Source: an uncultured Oribacterium sp. (GTDB lineage Bacteria; Bacillota; Clostridia; Lachnospirales; Lachnospiraceae). From it: DNA of 64,000 nucleotides. Numbering within the stretch: the first letter of the stretch is position 1; each line of letters begins with the position of its first letter. Under the pieces are notes generated by a model. It made no database searches. It had not been told where the DNA came from and was given only the letters and a program-made list of their open reading frames with translations. A program made the position numbers and the translations under genes. Below are positions 7,299 through 15,073 of the stretch, piece after piece. Where the stretch lies: assembly GCA_934270345.1 (NCBI GenBank), contig CAKQPT010000008.1, positions 1 to 64,000 of the forward strand, given 5' to 3'.

Positions 7299-8042
7299 TT
7301 ACGCGATGCCGACGGAGGCCTTCGCGAGCTGGTCGACGAGCTCGTTGAAGCGGACACCGGTGTGCGCGGCGACCTTCTGGAAACGGATCTCGATGCGTGG
7401 GCGGATCTGATTGATGAAGGCCTTGTATGCACGTGTGCCCTCCTTATTCGTTTTCCACTGACCGTTCGCCCACATCTCGATGCCCATATAATCATAGAAG
7501 ATCGTGATGCTCGCGATGCCGGCATCCGCCGCTGCCTGAATCGCCGCCATCGAACCATGAATCTCGCCCGCGACGTTCCGCATCGTGCGCAGGGTCTCGT
7601 CACGTCCGTGCCCCTGGAGTGGGCGAATGCTCCCGTCCCGGCACAGCAGCACCCCGCCATAACCATAGACGCCCGTCGAGAGATTGAAGCTTCCATCAAC
7701 GTACGCCAGCGCCTCCGTCGTAACCTCCGAAAGCTCCTGCAGCACATCCGCCTCCGTTACATCCGAGACGGAATGGAAGAGCGGCCCCTTCGGAGCAGCG
7801 GACGTTCGCTTCGGAACAGATCCTTTAGCACCGTCGGCAGATGACGGGACGGAAGCTTCCGGTTCACCAAATGGCAATTCCGTATCGTAACCATCGCCCT
7901 TCACGAAGTCCTCCGCCTCCGCCCGTGTTTTAAACTTTTTATAAACGGCCCCGGTCGCCCCGATGACCTCCCGCTGACAGTCACTCCAGTTTTCGTAAAT
8001 ACCAGGATGACGCCCCTTCTGCACTGCGTAATAAAATTTCAT
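7299..8042 (-). CDS. rnhA: Ribonuclease H1 with N-terminal viroplasmin (hybrid-binding) domain
   Basis: 247 aa. It degrades the RNA strand of RNA-DNA hybrids. Residues 1-48 (MKFYYAVQKGRHPGIY start, then W..C...V.G..GA.YK.F.T..EAE.FV) form the caulimovirus-viroplasmin hybrid-binding domain found in eukaryotic-like RNases H1. A linker of about 60 residues follows. The RNase H domain begins near residue 111, with metal ligands Asp116 (AYVDGSF), Glu160 (AGEIHG), Asp184 (FYDYMG) and Asp237 (ELVDQLA). Start 8042 is chosen for GGAG 7 nt upstream. Longer in-frame starts up to 8159 would translate part of a palindromic element and are rejected. It is transcribed away from the HAD gene. Confidence 0.92.
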   Translation of the reverse strand: MKFYYAVQKGRHPGIYENWSDCQREVIGATGAVYKKFKTRAEAEDFVKGDGYDTELPFGEPEASVPSSADGAKGSVPKRTSAAPKGPLFHSVSDVTEADVLQELSEVTTEALAYVDGSFNLSTGVYGYGGVLLCRDGSIRPLQGHGRDETLRTMRNVAGEIHGSMAAIQAAADAGIASITIFYDYMGIEMWANGQWKTNKEGTRAYKAFINQIRPRIEIRFQKVAAHTGVRFNELVDQLAKASVGIA

Positions 8043-8084
8043 ATGCATCTCCATTTCTTTTATGCATTGCTTACAGTTCAGGCA

Positions 8085-8313
8085 GAGGAGCAAGAGGGGC
8101 GGCAACGGAGGCCATACGTAGAGACCGTGTGAAATCAAGTCGGGTCCCCTTAGCGGCACTTGGTGTTATCTCTCCTTAGACCCCTCTGTCAACGTCGAGT
8201 TTTCAAAAAGAAAACTCGACGATTGCAGAGGGCCTAGTGCCGCTTAGGGTCCCCGACTTAGATTGAACCGGTCTCGGAGTACTGTGCCTCCGTTGCCGCC
8301 CCTCTGGTTCCTC
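8085..8313 (-). repeat. Family-1 palindromic element, copy B (candidate structured RNA, - orientation)
   Basis: Read on the - strand it carries the same conserved blocks as the other copies: ACAGTACTCCGAG, TAGGCCCTCTGCAATCG, AAGGAGAGATAACACCAA and CTCTACGTATGG. The outer arms are GAGGGGCGGCAACGGAGGC and its near-exact complement. The middle helices GCCGCTAAG and CGGCAC resemble copy D but not A or C. It lies 43 bp upstream of the rnhA start in the same orientation, so it would be in the rnhA 5' leader if rnhA is transcribed from beyond it. It accounts for most of the 384-bp gap. Confidence 0.85.
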
Positions 8314-8426
8314 ATAGCTGAATTGTTACATGCATTGTGGTATTTTATCATGGTTCATAGGAATTTAATACTGCAGTGCCGCCTTTCGTGCTATAATTTC
8401 CGTGTTTTCAAACACAGGAGGTGGCT

Positions 8427-9176
8427 ATGTCTCAGAAATACAGTGCACTGTTAATGGATCTCGATGGAACCCTCGTGAATACGCTCTACAGTCTCCAGGA
8501 CACCATGAATAAGACCATGGATGAGCTGGGTCTCGATCGCATCACGATGGAACAGACGAAGAAGTTCGTCGGAAACGGCGGGGAGAAGTTCGTCGAGCGC
8601 GCGCTCGCGGCGACCGCGGACCGTTACTACAGAGAAGCGGAGAAGTGGGAGGAGAAGGATGAGGATCGTGCCATCGATCTCGACCAGAAGGCCGACGAGG
8701 TGATGGAGCTCTTCGATGACGCCTGGAAGCTCTACATGGACATCTTCCAGGAGAACTGCACCTACAAGGCGGAGCCGTATCCGGGGCTGAAGGCCTGCCT
8801 CGACGAGCTGAAGGCAGAGGGCTGGAAGCTCGCCTGCATCACGAACAAGTCGCTGCACGAAGCCATCAAGGTCCTCGATACCGCTTACGGCGCCGGCTAC
8901 TTCGATTATATCTCGGGCGATGACGGCACCCATCCGCTGAAGCCGGACACCGGCGTCGTCGACGATGCGCTCGCCCACATCGGAAAGACCGCAGCGGACT
9001 GCCTCTATGTCGGCGACACGAACACCGATATGGAAACGGCGAAGCGCGCAGGCATCCCGTCCATCGGCTGCATCTACGGCTTCCGGACGCAGGAGGAGCT
9101 CGAGGAGAGCGGCGCAGCGATCTGCATCGAGCAGGCCGCAGACCTCCGGAAGGCGATCGACTACCTTTTCGAGTGA
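8427..9176 (+). CDS. HAD-superfamily phosphatase, phosphoglycolate-phosphatase-like
   Basis: 249 aa. HAD motif I MDLDGTLVNT (Asp11, Asp13), a helical cap of about 120 residues rich in charged residues, motif II near CITNKS, and motif IV GDTNTDMETAKRAG. This is the Gph/PGP subgroup that hydrolyses small phosphate esters such as 2-phosphoglycolate; the substrate is inferred. ATG 8427 is chosen because GGAGGT lies 5-6 nt upstream; an in-frame GTG at 8421 overlaps that ribosome site. A TATAAT at 8392-8397 without a clear -35 is probably its -10. The gene is divergent from rnhA. Confidence 0.88.
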   Translation: MSQKYSALLMDLDGTLVNTLYSLQDTMNKTMDELGLDRITMEQTKKFVGNGGEKFVERALAATADRYYREAEKWEEKDEDRAIDLDQKADEVMELFDDAWKLYMDIFQENCTYKAEPYPGLKACLDELKAEGWKLACITNKSLHEAIKVLDTAYGAGYFDYISGDDGTHPLKPDTGVVDDALAHIGKTAADCLYVGDTNTDMETAKRAGIPSIGCIYGFRTQEELEESGAAICIEQAADLRKAIDYLFE

Positions 9177-9205
9177 TTGACAAGCGGAAATGCACTGACT
9201 ATACT
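9177..9205 (+). promoter_or_regulatory. Strong sigma-A promoter of the CobW-type operon
   Basis: TTGACA (9177-9182), 17-bp spacer, TATACT (9200-9205). The -35 box overlaps the end of the HAD gene. It gives a leader of about 135 nt before the GTPase start. Confidence 0.9.
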
Positions 9206-9211
9206 TAGCAG

Positions 9212-9346
9212 TGTTGTAAAGAGAGTGCTAATGAGACTGTGAGGTACGTTCCTCTTGTGAACACCGGAGCTTATGGGCCGGGTATGTACCGTGCGGTCGT
9301 TTGCATTGTCCTGATAAAGCAAATGATGACTGGAAGGAGTAATCAT
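9212..9346 (+). promoter_or_regulatory. Structured 5' leader of the CobW-type operon
   Basis: Between the promoter and ATG 9347 lie about 135 nt with several possible hairpins. One is GTCGTTTGC (9296 region) pairing with GCAAATGATGAC directly before the ribosome site. GGTAC/GTACC and CCGG/CCGG pairings lie further up. I recognise no known riboswitch class. A metal- or cofactor-responsive leader is inference. Confidence 0.4.
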
Positions 9347-10618
9347 ATGACACGTATAGATATCGTATCCGGTTTCCTCGGAGCCGGAAAGACCACCTTC
9401 ATTCAGCGCCTGCTGGATGAGGCTTTAAAGACGGAGAAGGTCGTGCTGATCGAGAACGAGTTCGGTGAGATCGGCATCGACGGCGGTTTCCTGAAGGATG
9501 CCGGCATCGAGATTCGTGAGATGAACCAGGGCTGCATCTGCTGTTCACTGGTCGGTAATTTCGAGAAGTCGCTGCAGGAGGTCGTGGAGACCTACCAGCC
9601 GGATCGTATCATCATCGAGCCGTCGGGCGTCGGCAAGCTGTCCGACATCATCGGTGCAGTCAAGGCGGTTTCCGGCAACCTCGACGTCGAGCTGGATGCG
9701 GCGGTAACCATCGTGGATGCACAGAAGGCGAAGCTCTACTCGAAGAACTTCGGTGAGTTCTTTAACAACCAGATTCTCTATGCAGGTACCGTCGTACTGT
9801 CGAGAACCGATATTGCAGCCGAGGAGAAGGTTGACACCGCAGTGAAGATCGTGAAGGAGATCAATCCGAAGGCCCAGGTCGTGACGACACCGGAGGCACA
9901 GCTCACCGGCGAGCAGCTCATCCGTATCATCTCCGGTAAGGATGATCTCGAGGAGTCCATGATGAAGGAAGTCATGGAGAGAGTGCATGCACATGAGGGT
10001 GAGGAAGAGGATGACGATGATCACGATGTGATCGAGACCCTCGATAATGGTATCACCATCCACCATCATCATGACCACCATCACCATCATCACCACCACG
10101 ATCATGATCACGAGCATGAGCATGATGAGGATGAGCACTGCTGCCACCATGATCACGACGATGAGGACCACGATCACGAGGAGCATGAGCACCATCATCA
10201 CGAGCATGATGAGGACGAGCATTGCTGCTGCCACCATGATCACGACGAGGATGAGCATGATCATGACCATGAAGAGCATGAGCATCATCACGAGCACGAC
10301 GAGCACGGTCACTGCTGCTGTCATGACCATGACGCGGACGAAGTCTTCACCAACTGGGGTATGGAGACGCCGCATCCGTTCAGCAAGTCGAAGCTCGAGT
10401 CCATCCTTCACGAGATGGCCGAGGGTGAGACCTACGGCACCGTCATCCGCTGCAAGGGTATGCTCGAGGATGCGGAGAACCGCGGTCACTGGATGTACTT
10501 CGACCTCGTGCCGGGTCAGACCGAGGTACGTGAGGGTTCTCCGGAGTTCACCGGTAAGGTCGTCGTTATCGGCGCTCATCTCGACGAAGAAGCACTGAAG
10601 CACGCATTCTGCGAATAA
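9347..10618 (+). CDS. CobW/COG0523-family GTPase with long His-rich region (metallochaperone-like)
   Basis: 423 aa. G3E GTPase of the CobW/YciC/ZNG1 type: Walker A GFLGAGKT at residues 9-16, metal motif CICC at 63-66, and an SRTD guanine-specificity region. The CobW C-terminal domain follows after about residue 335 (SILHEMAEGETYGTVIRCKGML). Between them, residues about 238-331 are almost only His, Asp, Glu and Cys. They comprise three degenerate repeats of a block ending in E-H-C-C(-C), a likely metal-storage or loading region. Zn, Ni or Co delivery is the inferred role. ATG 9347 has AAGGAG upstream. The next gene follows after 12 bp. Confidence 0.9.
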   Translation: MTRIDIVSGFLGAGKTTFIQRLLDEALKTEKVVLIENEFGEIGIDGGFLKDAGIEIREMNQGCICCSLVGNFEKSLQEVVETYQPDRIIIEPSGVGKLSDIIGAVKAVSGNLDVELDAAVTIVDAQKAKLYSKNFGEFFNNQILYAGTVVLSRTDIAAEEKVDTAVKIVKEINPKAQVVTTPEAQLTGEQLIRIISGKDDLEESMMKEVMERVHAHEGEEEDDDDHDVIETLDNGITIHHHHDHHHHHHHHDHDHEHEHDEDEHCCHHDHDDEDHDHEEHEHHHHEHDEDEHCCCHHDHDEDEHDHDHEEHEHHHEHDEHGHCCCHDHDADEVFTNWGMETPHPFSKSKLESILHEMAEGETYGTVIRCKGMLEDAENRGHWMYFDLVPGQTEVREGSPEFTGKVVVIGAHLDEEALKHAFCE

Positions 10619-10630
10619 ATAGGAGTTTTT

Positions 10631-11677
10631 ATGGCAACAAGTGATAATTACGAGTTACAGGATGATCAGATTCCTGTATTCCTGATCAACGGCTTCCTCG
10701 AGGCCGGCAAGACCGAGTTCATCAAGTACACCATGGCCCAGGAGTACTTCCAGGCCGAGGGCACGACCCTGCTTCTCCTCTGCGAGGAGGGCGAGTCCGA
10801 GTACGATGAGGCAGAGCTCGAAAAGTACCATACCATCGCGATCCGCATGCAGAAGGAGACCGACTTCAACGAGGCCTACCTCTCGAAGCTGCAGGCGGAG
10901 TACAATCCGGAGCGTATCATCATCGAGTGGAACGGCATGTGGAATCAGGATGATCTCTACGACGGTCCGATGTCCGAGCAGGAGCTCGCGAAGGATCAGG
11001 GACGTCCGGCGAACTACGAGCTGTCGATGCCGGAGAGCTGGGTGATCTACCAGGTCATCACCATCATGGATGGCTCCACCCTCGGCATCTACATCAATAA
11101 CAACAACATGCGCAGCTTCCTCGGACAGATGCTCCGGGAGGCGGAGCTTGCGATCGTGAACCGCTGTGACAATGTCTCCAGCGAGCAGCTGGTGGACTTC
11201 CGCCGGAAGATCCGTGCGATGGGACAGGGGGCAATGCTGATTCTCGAGGATAAGAACGGCGAGATCCAGCAGGACATGCTTCCGGAGGATCTGCCATATG
11301 ACCTCGCGGCCGACAGCATTGACCTGAAGCCGGAGGACTACGGTACCTGGTTCGTGGACTGCATGGATAACCCGGAGCGTTACCTCGGGAAGAAGATCAG
11401 CTTCACCGCGATGGTGCTGAAGCGCCGCGGTATGCCGGCGAACGAGTTCATCCCGGGACGTATGGCGATGACCTGCTGTGCGGCCGATATGACCTTCCTC
11501 GGTTTCGTGACAAAGGGCGATCCGGCTGTGATCGCGCCGTTCAAGACGAGAGACTGGGCGAAGCTCACGGCGACCGTCACGATGGAAGAGCGGGAGGAGT
11601 ACAGCGGTGAGGGCCCTGTGCTGGAGCTCGAGTCGATCGTCCGGACCGGCCCGATCGAGGATGTCGTGACATTCTGA
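10631..11677 (+). CDS. CobW-like P-loop protein fused to a TIGR03943-type C-terminal domain
   Basis: 348 aa. The N-terminal half has a CobW-like P-loop GFLEAGKT (residues 21-28) and the 'RIIIEWNGMW' strand where CobW proteins have 'IIEPSG'. The CICC metal motif is missing. The C-terminal about 110 residues resemble the end of TIGR03943/YcgQ-like proteins: YLGKKISFTAMVLKR, PGRMAMTCCAADMTFLGFV, DWAKLTATV. Those proteins are normally partners of YcgR-like permeases. The pairing with the upstream His-rich GTPase (12-bp gap, same promoter) suggests joint work in metal handling; this is inference. A strong terminator follows. Confidence 0.75.
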   Translation: MATSDNYELQDDQIPVFLINGFLEAGKTEFIKYTMAQEYFQAEGTTLLLLCEEGESEYDEAELEKYHTIAIRMQKETDFNEAYLSKLQAEYNPERIIIEWNGMWNQDDLYDGPMSEQELAKDQGRPANYELSMPESWVIYQVITIMDGSTLGIYINNNNMRSFLGQMLREAELAIVNRCDNVSSEQLVDFRRKIRAMGQGAMLILEDKNGEIQQDMLPEDLPYDLAADSIDLKPEDYGTWFVDCMDNPERYLGKKISFTAMVLKRRGMPANEFIPGRMAMTCCAADMTFLGFVTKGDPAVIAPFKTRDWAKLTATVTMEEREEYSGEGPVLELESIVRTGPIEDVVTF

Positions 11678-11690
11678 TTATAAGAACTAT

Positions 11691-11717
11691 AAGCCGTGGC
11701 TATCGCCACGGCTTTTT
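11691..11717 (+). terminator. Intrinsic terminator after the CobW-type operon
   Basis: Stem AAGCCGTGGC/GCCACGGCTT with loop TATC and a following T-run. Confidence 0.92.
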
Positions 11718-11730
11718 CTATAATTCATCC

Positions 11731-11758
11731 TTGCATTTGAAAAAATACGCGCTATAAT
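11731..11758 (+). promoter_or_regulatory. Promoter of the ABC-transporter lipoprotein gene
   Basis: TTGCAT (11731-11736), 16-bp spacer, TATAAT (11753-11758). Confidence 0.75.
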
Positions 11759-11776
11759 ACACTCATAACTAATCCA

Positions 11777-11809
11777 CTTTAAAGCGTTAAAGCCTCTAAG
11801 ACTTTAAAG
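11777..11809 (+). promoter_or_regulatory. Operator-like CTTTAAAG sites downstream of the lipoprotein promoter
   Basis: CTTTAAAG-CGT-TAAAG at 11777-11792 and CTTTAAAG at 11802-11809, just downstream of the -10 box. The first matches 13 of 16 bases of CTTTAAAG-TAC-TAAAG at 13033-13048 in the second promoter of the same transporter. The regulator is unknown. Confidence 0.5.
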
Positions 11810-11841
11810 AACAAAAGCGGATGAGAAAGAGGAGATGTATT

Positions 11842-12888
11842 ATGAAGAAAATGAACAGATTCACAGCGATTTCCATGGCCGCGATGATGGCTGTGGCTTC
11901 CTTAAGTGCCTGTGGCTCCAGCTCCACACCAACCGCGACGACCGCGGCAGCAGCAGAGACGACGGCAGCCGCAGCAGAGACCGATGCGACGACCGCAGCG
12001 GCAGCCGAGGCGAGCGATGGCAAGACCTATAAGATCGGCGTACTTCAGCTCGTACAGCATGCCGCACTCGATAAGGCAAACGAGGGCTTCGTAAAGGCAC
12101 TCGATGATTCCGGAATTTCCTATGAGATCGATCAGCAGAATGCGTCCGGCGAGCAGTCCGCCTGCCAGACCATCTCCGAGAAGTTCGTAAACGATGGCGA
12201 TGACCTCATCTACGCGATCGCAACTCCGGCAGCCCAGGCCGCTTCCGCTGCGACGACCACTATCCCGATCGTTCTTTCTGCCGTAACCGATCCGGCGGAG
12301 TCCGGCCTTGTGGCATCGAACGACGCTCCTGGCGGAAATGTCACCGGTACTTCTGATCTGACTCCGGTTGCAGAGCAGATCGACCTTCTCCAGCAGCTCC
12401 TTCCGGATGCGAAGACCGTCGGTATCCTTTTCTGTACCGCAGAGTCGAACTCCGAGATCCAGGCACAGATGGCGAGAGACGCCTGCGATAAGGCCGGCCT
12501 CGCACATGCGGACTACACCGTTTCCAGCTCCAACGAGATCCAGACCGTTGTAGAGTCCATGGTCGGTAAGGTCGACGTCATCTATGCACCGACCGATAAC
12601 ACCATCGCTGCCGGCATGGCAACCGTCGCTTCGGTCGCAACCGACAACAAGATTCCGGTCATCTGTGGTGAGGAGAACATGGTCAATGAAGGCGGCCTCG
12701 CAACCTATGGCATCGACTACTACCAGCTCGGCTACATGGCAGGTGAGCAGGCTGTCGAGATCCTGAAGGATGGCAAGAACCCGGGCGATATCCCGATCGG
12801 TTACCTCAGCGCGGACAAGTGCACCGTCGCTGTAAATCAGGAGACAGCGGATGCACTCGGCATTGATGTTTCTTCTGTAAAGAAGTAA
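11842..12888 (+). CDS. ABC transporter substrate-binding lipoprotein (PF04392, TrpX-like)
   Basis: 348 aa. Lipoprotein signal with lipobox LSAC (Cys24), then an Ala/Thr-rich linker of about 40 residues. The PF04392 periplasmic-binding fold follows: YKIGVLQLVQHAALD, then the family hallmark SAVTDPAESGLVASN followed by PGGNVTGTSD, and a C-terminal YQLGYMAGEQAVEIL. The homologous TrpXYZ systems import tryptophan; the ligand here is unproven. ATG 11842 is preceded by AGAGGAG. The permease and ATPase genes follow after a terminator and a second promoter. Confidence 0.9.
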   Translation: MKKMNRFTAISMAAMMAVASLSACGSSSTPTATTAAAAETTAAAAETDATTAAAAEASDGKTYKIGVLQLVQHAALDKANEGFVKALDDSGISYEIDQQNASGEQSACQTISEKFVNDGDDLIYAIATPAAQAASAATTTIPIVLSAVTDPAESGLVASNDAPGGNVTGTSDLTPVAEQIDLLQQLLPDAKTVGILFCTAESNSEIQAQMARDACDKAGLAHADYTVSSSNEIQTVVESMVGKVDVIYAPTDNTIAAGMATVASVATDNKIPVICGEENMVNEGGLATYGIDYYQLGYMAGEQAVEILKDGKNPGDIPIGYLSADKCTVAVNQETADALGIDVSSVKK

Positions 12889-12991
12889 GTCGTTTTCACG
12901 GACTGTCATGGCCGGATACCTGCTTCCTCCTTTAAGGTACGGTACCGCCGATACAGGAAGAGAAAGAACGAAAATCATTTTTTGAAACCGA

Positions 12992-13018
12992 GGGCGGAGC
13001 ACAGGCTTCGCCCTTTTT
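12992..13018 (+). terminator. Intrinsic terminator between lipoprotein and permease genes
   Basis: 9-bp stem GGGCGGAGC/GCTTCGCCC (one G-T pair), loop ACAG, T-run. Partial readthrough could set the ratio of binding protein to permease. Confidence 0.85.
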
Positions 13019-13028
13019 GCATTCCTTG

Positions 13029-13086
13029 TTGACTTTAAAGTACTAAAGTCCTATGATTATGAAAGTTGTATCAGCGCTTTAAAGCG
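13029..13086 (+). promoter_or_regulatory. Second promoter of the ABC transporter with embedded operator
   Basis: TTGACT (13029-13034), 17-bp spacer, TATGAT (13052-13057). The spacer holds CTTTAAAG-TAC-TAAAG (13033-13048). A second palindrome, CGCTTTAAAGCG, lies at 13075-13086. The 281-bp gap between the lipoprotein and permease genes is made up of the terminator and this regulatory region. Confidence 0.7.
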
Positions 13087-13170
13087 TCTATGTGACAGAA
13101 GGTGTAGACAGCTTAGGGGATGCTTTCTTGCGCCGGATACAACCTATTTTTTATTTCAGGAGGAAACCTC

Positions 13171-14124
13171 ATGAACGGTTTACTTGCATCCCTGCTGGGC
13201 GCGGTTTCACAGGGCCTCATCTGGTCGATGATGGTGCTCGGCGTCTACATCACCTTTAAGCTTTTAAATATCGCCGATATGACGACGGACGGTGCCTTCG
13301 CACTGGGCGGCTGCGTGTGTGCGACGATGATGATCGCGGGACTTGATCCGACCCTGGCGCTGGTATGTGGCGCACTGGCAGGTGGCGTAGCAGGTGCTGT
13401 AACCGGTGTTTTACATACCTTCTTCGGTATTCCGGCGATCCTCGCAGGAATCCTGACCCAGATCTCCCTCTGGTCCATCAATCTCCGGATCATGTCGGAT
13501 AAGTCGAATCAGTCGGTCAATAAGATCGCGTCCGACATCACCTTCTGGGTAGATAAGCTCGGCATCACCCAGTCCCAGGCGACCCTGATCGTCGGACTGA
13601 TCGTCGCGATCGCGCTGATCATGGTGCTCTACTGGTTCTTCGGCACCGAGCTCGGTGCGGCACTCCGTGCGACGGGTAACAACGAGGATATGATCCGTGC
13701 TCTCGGCGTGGATACGAACCATGCAAAGCTGCTCGGCCTCGTCATCGCGAATGTCCTCTGCGGCCTTTCCGGCGCCCTCGTCTGCCAGTCCACGAAGTAT
13801 GCGGATGTCGGTATGGGTACCGGTGCCATCGTCATCGGCCTCGCGTCCATCGTCATCGGTGAAGTCATTTTCGCCCGTGCACGCAATTTCGCAATGCGTC
13901 TTTCCTCCGCTGTCATCGGCTGTGTCCTCTATTTCGTCATCCGTGCCGTCGTGCTCCGTCTCGGTATGAAGGCGAACGACATGAAGCTCCTGTCGGCAAT
14001 CATCGTCGCGCTGGCCCTCTGTGTTCCGGTCGCGATGCAGAAGTATCGTGCAGCAAAGAGCTATCGTGAGAGTGTGTCCGAGGATGAGGATGCTGCGGAT
14101 ATGCTCGAGCAGAAGGAGGCATAA
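13171..14124 (+). CDS. ABC transporter permease (BPD_transp_2 type, TrpY-like)
   Basis: 317 aa with about eight hydrophobic segments. It opens with GLIWSMMVLGVYITFKLLNIADMTTDGAF, typical of PF02653 permeases that pair with PF04392 binding proteins; the AALRATGNNEDMIRALGVDT loop is the ATPase-coupling segment. AGGAGG lies 7 nt before ATG 13171. A longer reading frame upstream starts within the regulatory region and is rejected. It ends 3 bp before the ATPase start, so the two are translationally linked. Confidence 0.9.
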   Translation: MNGLLASLLGAVSQGLIWSMMVLGVYITFKLLNIADMTTDGAFALGGCVCATMMIAGLDPTLALVCGALAGGVAGAVTGVLHTFFGIPAILAGILTQISLWSINLRIMSDKSNQSVNKIASDITFWVDKLGITQSQATLIVGLIVAIALIMVLYWFFGTELGAALRATGNNEDMIRALGVDTNHAKLLGLVIANVLCGLSGALVCQSTKYADVGMGTGAIVIGLASIVIGEVIFARARNFAMRLSSAVIGCVLYFVIRAVVLRLGMKANDMKLLSAIIVALALCVPVAMQKYRAAKSYRESVSEDEDAADMLEQKEA

Positions 14125-14127
14125 GCG

Positions 14128-14925
14128 ATGTTAGTGATCAAGAACGTACGAAAGACCTTTAACAAGGAAACCGTCAATGAAAAGAAGGCACTGCGTGGCA
14201 TCAACCTGACCCTGAACGATGGTGATTTCGTCACCATCATCGGCGGTAACGGCGCCGGCAAGTCGACCCTGCTCAATATGATCGCCGGTGCGTATCCGGT
14301 CGATTCCGGTATCATCGAGATCGATGGTGAGAACATCACGAAGCAGCCGGAGTGCAGGCGTGCGAAGTACATCGGGCGAGTATTCCAGGATCCGATGAAG
14401 GGTACCGCTGCCGACATGCAGATCGAGGAGAACATGGCCCTCGCCTTCCGAAGAGGAGAACGCAGACGTCTCCGCTGGGCGGTGACCCAGAAGGAGCGTG
14501 AGTTCTATAAGGATGCGCTCGAGCGTCTCGGCCTCGGCCTTCAGAGCCGTATGACCAGTAAGGTCGGCCTCCTGTCCGGTGGTCAGCGCCAGGCCCTGAC
14601 CCTGCTGATGGCGACCCTGAAGCGTCCGCACCTGCTCCTGCTCGATGAGCATACTGCGGCCCTCGATCCGAAGACCGCCTCGAAGGTTCTGGCCCTCACC
14701 GAGGAAATCGTCGAGGAGAACCATCTGACGGCCCTTATGGTCACCCACAACATGAACGACGCGATCCGGATCGGAAACCGCCTGATCATGATGGATAACG
14801 GAAAGATCATCTATGATGTCGCCGGTGAGGAGAAGAAAAAGCTCACCGTCGAGGATCTGCTTCAGAAGTTCGAGGAGGCCTCCGGCGGAACCTTCGCGAA
14901 CGACCGTATGATGCTCGCAAGATGA
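14128..14925 (+). CDS. ABC transporter ATP-binding protein (TrpZ-like)
   Basis: 265 aa. Walker A GGNGAGKST (residues 39-47), Q-loop VFQDPMKG, signature LSGGQRQ, Walker B LLLLDEHTAALDPK and switch His in MVTHNM. DEH instead of the commoner DEP after Walker B is usual in this subfamily. It energises the importer formed with the lipoprotein and permease encoded upstream. The ribosome site lies within AGAAGGAGG at the end of the permease gene. No strong terminator follows; a small GCATTG/CAATGC hairpin lies near 14940-14960. Confidence 0.92.
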   Translation: MLVIKNVRKTFNKETVNEKKALRGINLTLNDGDFVTIIGGNGAGKSTLLNMIAGAYPVDSGIIEIDGENITKQPECRRAKYIGRVFQDPMKGTAADMQIEENMALAFRRGERRRLRWAVTQKEREFYKDALERLGLGLQSRMTSKVGLLSGGQRQALTLLMATLKRPHLLLLDEHTAALDPKTASKVLALTEEIVEENHLTALMVTHNMNDAIRIGNRLIMMDNGKIIYDVAGEEKKKLTVEDLLQKFEEASGGTFANDRMMLAR

Positions 14926-15073
14926 TGTGGAGGCCGGAAGCATTGGCCCAGGACAATGCAGGCGGCCGGAACGCAGGCGGCTGTGCCGTGCGCTTCTGAA
15001 AAAAATAATGTAAATACAGGCCCCCTATGCTATAATGCTCGTGATTTTGAGTTTTATAGATAGGGGCATTTTT

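Noticed and set aside
8043..8159. Longer RNase H1 N-terminus starting at 8159
   Set aside because: The extra 39 codons lie in palindromic element B and contain a Pro/Leu-rich string; the ribosome site supports 8042.
9545..10603. Long open frame on the - strand opposite the His-rich GTPase gene
   Set aside because: It is a by-product of the repetitive CAT/CAC/GAT codons. Its translation is a Val/Met/Ile-rich low-complexity string and there is no ribosome site or promoter.
14937..14965. GCATTG..CAATGC hairpin after the ABC ATPase gene as a terminator
   Set aside because: The stem is only six pairs, has no T-run, and GCATTG is scattered elsewhere; too weak to list.
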